This document shows, one piece after another, positions 58,481-64,000 of a stretch of 64,000 bases of DNA. Numbering within the stretch: the stretch's first letter is position 1; every line of letters starts with the position of its first letter. The position numbers and the translations under genes were made by a program. The stretch comes from Populus alba (Eukaryota > Streptophyta > Magnoliopsida > Malpighiales > Salicaceae): positions 18,341,584 to 18,405,583 of the forward strand of contig NC_133300.1 of the NCBI RefSeq assembly GCF_005239225.2, in the 5' to 3' direction. Under the pieces are notes generated by a model. That model was not told the origin of the DNA. It did not search any database and was given only the letters and a program-made list of their open reading frames with translations.

Positions 58481-60031
58481 ATGCCACCTTTAACCTCCCT
58501 CCACCTCCGTCATCTCCTCCGCCACTACCACCTCTCCTCTCCACCACCAACAGCTTTCTCTTTGCATTTTAATCCTACCTATCTCCCCAAAACCCCAGCT
58601 TTACCCTTCTGTCTCTCCCAAAGACCCTTCTCCTCCTCCCAAACCTTAAACCCTAATACCATTGAAAGTCCAGATCCCGCAATAGTTCAGTCTCTATCTA
58701 CTGAGATTTCAAGAGACCCAAACACCGACCCTTTATCAATCTCAGAAAGGCTCCACCTTTCCTTCTCGCACTTAACGAAGAACAACGCCTTAACACCTTC
58801 TCTAGTCCTGCAAACCCTCAAGCTTTCTCCTGATGCAGGCCGTACAGTTATTGAGTTTCACAATTGGCTTATTAAAGATGCAGACTTTGAGCAAAATGAC
58901 GAGTCTTTGGCCCTTTTTGTTGACTATTTTGGTAGAAGAAAGGATTTTAAAGCAGCCCATGATTTGCTTGTTGAAGGTAAAAGTGTTGCTGGGGTTAAGT
59001 GTTTTGAGTCTATGATTGATAGGCTTGTGAGAGCAGGGAGGACAACACAGGTCATTGGGTTTTTTGAGAGAATGGAGAGGGATTATGGGTTTAAGAGAGA
59101 CAAGGAAAGTCTCACGTTTGTAGTTCAGAAGTTGTGTGAAAATGGGTATGCAAGTTATGCTGAGAAAATGGTGAAGGATTTGGCTAATGAGATATTTCCT
59201 GATGATGGTATTTGTGATCTGTTAATCAAAGGTTGGTGTGTTGATGGGAAGTTAGAGGAGGCTAAAAGATTAGCAGGGGAGATGTATAGAGGTGGTTTTG
59301 AGATTGGTACAATGGCGTTTAATGCTATGCTTGACTGTGTTTGCAAGCTTTGTCGGGAAAAGGATCCTTTTAGGTTGGAGTCGGAGGTGGAGAAGGTGTT
59401 GATGGAAATGGATGTTCGTGGAGTTCCACGAAATGTCGAGACTTTTAATGTGTTGATTAGTAATCTGTGTAAGGTAAGGAGAACTGAGGATGCAATGAAG
59501 TTGTTTTCTAGGATTGGGGAATGGGGTTGTTGTCCAGATGAGACTACATTTCTTGTTTTGATTAGGAGCTTGTATCAGGCAGCTAGAGTTGGTGAGGGGG
59601 ATGAGATGATTGATAGAATGAAGAGTGCAGGGTATGGTGATAAGCTGGATAGGAAGGCTTATTATGGATTTTTGAAGATTTTGTGTGGGATCGAGAGGCT
59701 TGAGCATGCTATGAGTGTGTTTGAGATGATGAAGGCAGATGGGTGCAAGCCTGGGATCAAGACTTATGATTTGTTGATGGGGAAGTGGTGTACACATAAT
59801 CGTCTTGATAAAGCAAATGTTCTTTATAACGAAGCATTGAGCAGTGGGGTGACAGTGACACCCAAAGAGTACAGGGTGGATCCGAAGTTTATGAAAAAAC
59901 CGAAGGCTGTTAAGAAAGAGAAGAAGAGGGAGACATTGCCAGAGAAAATGGCAAGGAAGAGGAGGCGGCTTAAGCAGATTAGATTGAGTTTTGTGAAGAA
60001 GCCCAAGAAGGGGATGCGCCGTGCCCTTTGA
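58481..60031 (+). CDS. PNM1: pentatricopeptide repeat protein, PNM1-like
   Basis: Intronless 516-residue P-class PPR protein, likely orthologue of Arabidopsis PNM1 (At5g60960). The N-terminus (about 1-55) is Arg/Ser/His-rich with almost no acidic residues, a mitochondrial-type presequence. PPR motifs run from about residue 170 to 460. Examples are GIMAFNAMLDCVCK-type at 276-310, ETFNVLISNLCKVRRTEDAM at 320-354, TTFLVLIRSLYQAARVGEGD at 355-389, KAYYGFLKILCGIERLEHAM at 392-426 and KTYDLLMGKWCTHNRLDKAN at 427-460. The C-terminal 45 residues are strongly basic (KKPKAVKKEKKR, ARKRRRLKQIR, KKPKKGMRR) and fit a nuclear localisation signal. Arabidopsis PNM1 is dual-targeted: it associates with mitochondrial RNA/polysomes and in the nucleus binds NAP1 and TCP8. 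Length and tail match that protein. Start fits a clean leader and the telo-box upstream. Confidence 0.88.
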   Translation: MPPLTSLHLRHLLRHYHLSSPPPTAFSLHFNPTYLPKTPALPFCLSQRPFSSSQTLNPNTIESPDPAIVQSLSTEISRDPNTDPLSISERLHLSFSHLTKNNALTPSLVLQTLKLSPDAGRTVIEFHNWLIKDADFEQNDESLALFVDYFGRRKDFKAAHDLLVEGKSVAGVKCFESMIDRLVRAGRTTQVIGFFERMERDYGFKRDKESLTFVVQKLCENGYASYAEKMVKDLANEIFPDDGICDLLIKGWCVDGKLEEAKRLAGEMYRGGFEIGTMAFNAMLDCVCKLCREKDPFRLESEVEKVLMEMDVRGVPRNVETFNVLISNLCKVRRTEDAMKLFSRIGEWGCCPDETTFLVLIRSLYQAARVGEGDEMIDRMKSAGYGDKLDRKAYYGFLKILCGIERLEHAMSVFEMMKADGCKPGIKTYDLLMGKWCTHNRLDKANVLYNEALSSGVTVTPKEYRVDPKFMKKPKAVKKEKKRETLPEKMARKRRRLKQIRLSFVKKPKKGMRRAL

Positions 60032-62310
60032 TCACTATCCAATTCATAATTCATCAAGTAAGGATGTATGGCAATGTTGCTTGCTGTTTGTTTTGAGATT
60101 CAATCTTGTTTGAAGGTTGTTATTGCCTGCTAGGAATAAAATGTTTCTTCTGGTTCACAGGTGCTTGAAACAGTATAAGCATTATATTTTCGGTCAGAAC
60201 TAAATTCATTGAACTTGCAAATTTCTGAGGTCTGATAGCATGATCGCGCTTTGCCTGTTTCCTTAATCTGCAGTGTTATGTCTACCGCGCACTATACTGA
60301 TAATGTTTACGATACAAACGGAGCATGTGCTTATGAATTTCTTCATTTTAACTGTTTTAATTCAGACGAGCCTGTTTTCTATTAGATAGATATCAGTCGA
60401 TACGACCTCACCCTTTCTCTTAGCTTGTATCCTGTGTCTTGTAGGTTGAGAGAGGCATCGATAAAGTGGGACACGGGTATTAGGATGAAATTAAAGGTCG
60501 AATTCTCTCTTGATGATCTATCTTAGCATTTGAACATGGTTTACATTTTAGTTTCAGATTGATGTAATCAATGGACTGCCTGATATTATTGTCAATTTAT
60601 AAGAACTTATTCTTATAAGAGCTTATTCTCCATTAATGATTTCTTGGTTACCCCTGTTCAATTTATGTTGAGTTTGTATTGAGTCATCTGTCAATGCAAT
60701 GCTTTGTTTTATGTATGACTCTCCTACGAAAGTTTTCCTGCTGGATAGCAAGGAAATGCTCAAAAAAATTATAACCATTATGAACTGATGCTGGTTCTTG
60801 TGAGTCTGTGGACAGACATGGAATTTGGCTTTTTCAACTGGGCGTCGAAGTGGGCATGAACTGGGGTGGTGGTAAATTGCGCCATGTGATATCTGAGGTT
60901 TTACTGATAAAAATAGAAGTTCTTCAGGTTGCCTTTAATTAAATGTCTGCAAATAATGAATATACAAGTTTTCATGATGCTAGGATGAGAACCGTTTCTC
61001 AAGTTACAACTTGCTATCAGTTTGGATCTTTAGGTAACTGGTTATCTGGTGGATATTGCTAGTCTTCTCTTGTCCAAACAAAAAGCAAACTTTCTTTATA
61101 AAATCAAACCATGGCTCTTCGTGCCTTTTTTTTTCTTTTTCTTTTTTCGGGGGCGTCCATCTACAGCTACAAAGCTACTGGTTCTGCAGTCATAATGTGT
61201 GATCTGCATGTCTGGTTATTTGTGATTTCTCGTTGACTTTACAGGGTGCTCGGTAGAACTCTTTTTCACTTATAAAAACATTAAAATAATTTTCTTAATT
61301 TTTTTTTTCATATACTAACACATTAAATCATCAAAAAATAAAATAAAAAATATAAATTTAATAATTTTTAAAACAAAAAAAAGTTTTAAAACGGATCCAA
61401 ATATAGTTAAAAATGTAATATCATAGAGACACTAAATGCTGAGATGAATCTTCCTAAAAATTGATGTTATCCATGGGGCTTGAAAGATGTAGTCTTAACT
61501 TATTAGTGTTAAATGCTTGAAGTTAATTGGGTAAGAGAGAAAATCCCCTGAATCATTTATTGCTTTTAAATTTTTAATTGATACTATGACCAATGAGGAG
61601 TTTGGATTGATACCCAGTTAATTCTAATAAAAAAGAATTAATATATATTAAAGTAATATTTTGTTTATTTCTAAAAAATTACTTTTAATATCAACACACT
61701 AAAAAACAATACAAAAATAAATTTAAAATCCAACTCAATCATCATATGATGATGGAGAAAACTCAAACTACACATCCCAAAAACTTGAAAGCTTTATTAA
61801 AGTTGACAGATACAATATATTGATCACGATACATAAATTTTGGGAAAACTAATATTACATTTTGGTTAAGAATAATTTTATCTATGTTTTTCTTTAAGTA
61901 ATCTTAAGAGTGTGAGGCTTCACGATATCTGTACAGTAAATTGGGATACAGAAGTGAGAATCTGCATTCTGTAATGCAACATGATCTCAACCATCAAAAC
62001 TGAATTCAAGAGGCTAAAATAAAATAGAAAAGGATTCCCAATGAACAAAATCAAATGTCATCATTAAATCATCAACCTTAGTACCTTTAACGAGTTATAA
62101 ACCAAGAGCTCATGATCGAAGGAGAAGCGTGGAGAATTAACAGAGGTTGTGTTCTTTTAAATTCAACAAAAGTAGCCCAAAAATAAACCCTTGGATTACT
62201 TAAACATGTAAATTTATCAGAAGCAACCAGCGACAACAATAAACCTTTACCACTCTTATTACATAATCTAATCACTGATCACTTTTTTACCATATATAAG
62301 TAGAACCTAC
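60032..62310. other. 3' region of the PPR gene and intergenic DNA
   Basis: The first few hundred bases are probably PPR 3'UTR (AATAAAA at about 60,136). A palindromic AT-rich element lies at about 61,262-61,400. No further coding sequence was recognised. Confidence 0.5.
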
Positions 62311-62319
62311 AGCACGACC

Positions 62320-63325
62320 TAGAGCCAAGACACATCACCATATGAAGCGGAAATAGTAGATTCTACCGTTCTTAAGATGGACAAATAGGGTAACAATAAC
62401 TTACATGAGTTATTGCAGCCTAACTGTTTTGAAGGAAGACCTCCACAGCATTGCTGAGCTGGAAATGATACTTCAATTGAAATTCCCATTTCGAGAATCT
62501 CCTCATAGAAACACATTATAATTTGCCATCGGATGCCAGATCCATTAGCATGCTTACCGTGGATGGATGCAAAAAGATCTTCTATCAACCTTGTCGTTGA
62601 GATCTTGTACAACGTGTGATGTGCAGTTTTTGAGAAGAAATCCCTTGATAACAACATTATACCATCTTAATCAATGGGCACTGTAAGAGTGAAATGCCAG
62701 GAGTCAACGTTTTATCACACATTTTAGCAAAGAGAGTTATTGCTTCATGGATCCTTCTACTCTTACAATGGCCATTGATCAAGATGTTATAACTATGAAT
62801 GCCAGAAGAGTAACCTTTGCTGCCCATTATATTTTAACTAAATTGTAAAACCATGCACTTGTCTCTGCAACAATGTCCACCCACCTGTCTTTGCAAACAA
62901 TATCATGTGAATATCAAACATTTATTATGGCATCGGCAATTAGATTTCATATATGATTCCTAACAATTCCATTTGTTTTTTTTTTAAGCTAAATACTGTT
63001 TCTTCCACCCTAATAACCAGCCAAATTTCACCATAGATGAGCTTAGGGTTCATGCCGACCATCTGACTGGATGATATAAAATCATCAACACTGTTGTGAT
63101 TGACATTGCCACCAAATACACCATTTTTTATAGAAAAAAAAAAAAACACACTTAAATCTAATACTATAAGCAGAAGCAGTGTAAGTTAGGGTATGAGAAT
63201 TTGGAACTAGAATATTGAACAGTAAAAATAAAAACAGGAAAGTTAGCAATACCTATTTATTGTTGTAAGTGAAAAACGGCCACAGAAACCCTAAAAACGC
63301 TTGTCGCCGCCCCGTCATCTCATCT
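62320..63325 (-). pseudogene. restorer-of-fertility-like PPR pseudogene
   Basis: The minus strand carries broken pieces of an RFL-type P-class PPR gene. VDDFISSSQMVGMNPK at about 63,040-63,085 corresponds to the N-terminal DDAL.xFxxMxxMNPxPSI motif, followed by a KKQMELLGI piece (63,000-62,950; canonical LxxQMxxxGI). The best piece is KGYSSGIHSYNILINGHCKS, then RRIHEAITLFAKMCDKTLTP (62,690-62,815), a complete PPR repeat plus the start of the next. Stops and frameshifts lie between all pieces. A 112-codon frame at 62,319-62,657 follows but is not recognisable as PPR. A short MTGRRQAFLGFLWPFF frame at about 63,318 may be the original N-terminus. Confidence 0.6.
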
Positions 63326-63449
63326 GCGAAGGTTTCTCTCCAGATTACTGTAATCGCTCCATCTTGAGTGTCTCATCTTTAAAGAGAAAAAGGTCCAAAA
63401 GGATGCCCTCCCCATGGGCCCAAAACGAAACAATACCTTAAAAGGCCCA
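63286..63449 (-). promoter_or_regulatory. telo-box and site II elements of the PPR pseudogene
   Basis: AAACCCTAAA (63,286-63,295) is a perfect telo-box. GGGCCC-containing ATGGGCC (63,414-63,420) and GGCCCA (63,444-63,449) are site II words. Seen from the minus strand, the site II elements lie upstream of the telo-box, the usual order, and precede the pseudogene. Confidence 0.5.
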
Positions 63450-64000
63450 TAAAGCCCTCAAATATATAAAACAAAAAACAAAAACATCTTTTTAATATTT
63501 ATAAAAAACACATTACAAAAAAAAATAACAAAAACGTTATATTATTTTTCATTGCTCAAATGATTATTATTTATATTTAAAATTCAATTAAAAAAATCAA
63601 TTTAATATATGTATGAAAGTTCTTCTAAGAATATCCTGATTGCAAAATTAAACTTAAGAAATGCATAATAAGGAATGATAATACATGCACAGGAAACTCG
63701 GTTAGACAATCCCATAATTGTTTTTTAAATTATTTTTAAAAAAATATTAAAATAATATATTTTTTATTTTTTTAAATTTATTTTTTATTCTAGTATATCA
63801 AAATAATATTAAAATATCAAAAATAATTATTTTTAAAAAATAAAAATAACAGTTTTTAAATTTTTTTAAAAATCATTTTAAAACGTATACTCTGATTAGA
63901 AGTTACAGACAAAATGGACTGCTTCTCGAGGCTCAAGCTCTGAATGCAAATGGAAAGTCATTCAGCTAAGCAAAGACATCCTGTATTGTCCCAATGGACA
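63450..64000. other. AT-rich intergenic DNA at the window edge
   Basis: Contains a palindromic AT-rich element at about 63,722-63,885. The final 100 bases are less AT-rich and may belong to a feature outside the window; no coding frame was recognised. Confidence 0.5.

Noticed and set aside
59270..59797. 175-codon minus-strand frame
   Set aside because: Antisense shadow of the PPR gene, with no domain.

Overview
The window is nuclear DNA of a woody eudicot, most likely Populus or another Salicaceae (an inference). Supporting signs are very AT-rich intergenic DNA full of (TA)n runs, small TIR elements and tRNA-derived SINEs, large LTRs, an expanded TIR-NBS-LRR (TNL) background, and intronless PPR and aspartic protease genes. 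No bacterial, plasmid, phage or CRISPR features were seen.

Layout. 1-5.0 kb: intergenic DNA with a TIR element and microsatellites. 5.0-6.4 kb (-): intact intronless A1 aspartic protease. 6.5-18.1 kb: intergenic DNA with two SINEs, dispersed repeats and the first copy of a non-coding block (block B). 18.1-45.1 kb: a duplication cluster with four intact tandem GFA/CENP-V-domain genes (+), each with a 5'UTR exon, a long intron and a single coding exon. The genes at units 2-4 are tail-to-tail with decayed TNL 3' ends (-). Block B precedes units 2 and 3. The cluster is cut up by a 3.85-kb probable solo LTR (itself carrying a hAT-type MITE), a truncated Ty1/copia element, a SINE and a 3.15-kb LTR with an adjacent primer-binding site. 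Three NB-ARC fragments lie at its right side. 45.1-51.0 kb: LTR fragments, a frameshifted GDSL-lipase pseudogene and unassigned sequence. 51.1-53.0 kb (-): intact receptor-like kinase with a SPARK-type ectodomain (At1g11050-like). 53.0-57.5 kb: small TIR elements, a second copy of the hAT MITE, a TNL relic with TIR and LRR parts but no NB-ARC, and a 500-base assembly gap. 58.5-60.0 kb (+): intact PPR gene matching PNM1, with a mitochondrial-type N-terminus and a strongly basic tail. 62.3-63.3 kb (-): relic of a restorer-of-fertility-like PPR gene that still has a telo-box and site II promoter elements.

The intact coding set is small: one aspartic protease, four GFA genes, one receptor-like kinase and one PPR gene. 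Nothing looks like an operon or a new multi-gene system. The most notable biology is the GFA array. The third gene is a mosaic of the first and the second/fourth, which suggests gene conversion. The array appears to have been copied with a convergent TNL gene that has since decayed, and the insertions allow the order of events to be partly read. All family assignments come from reading motifs; no database search was run.
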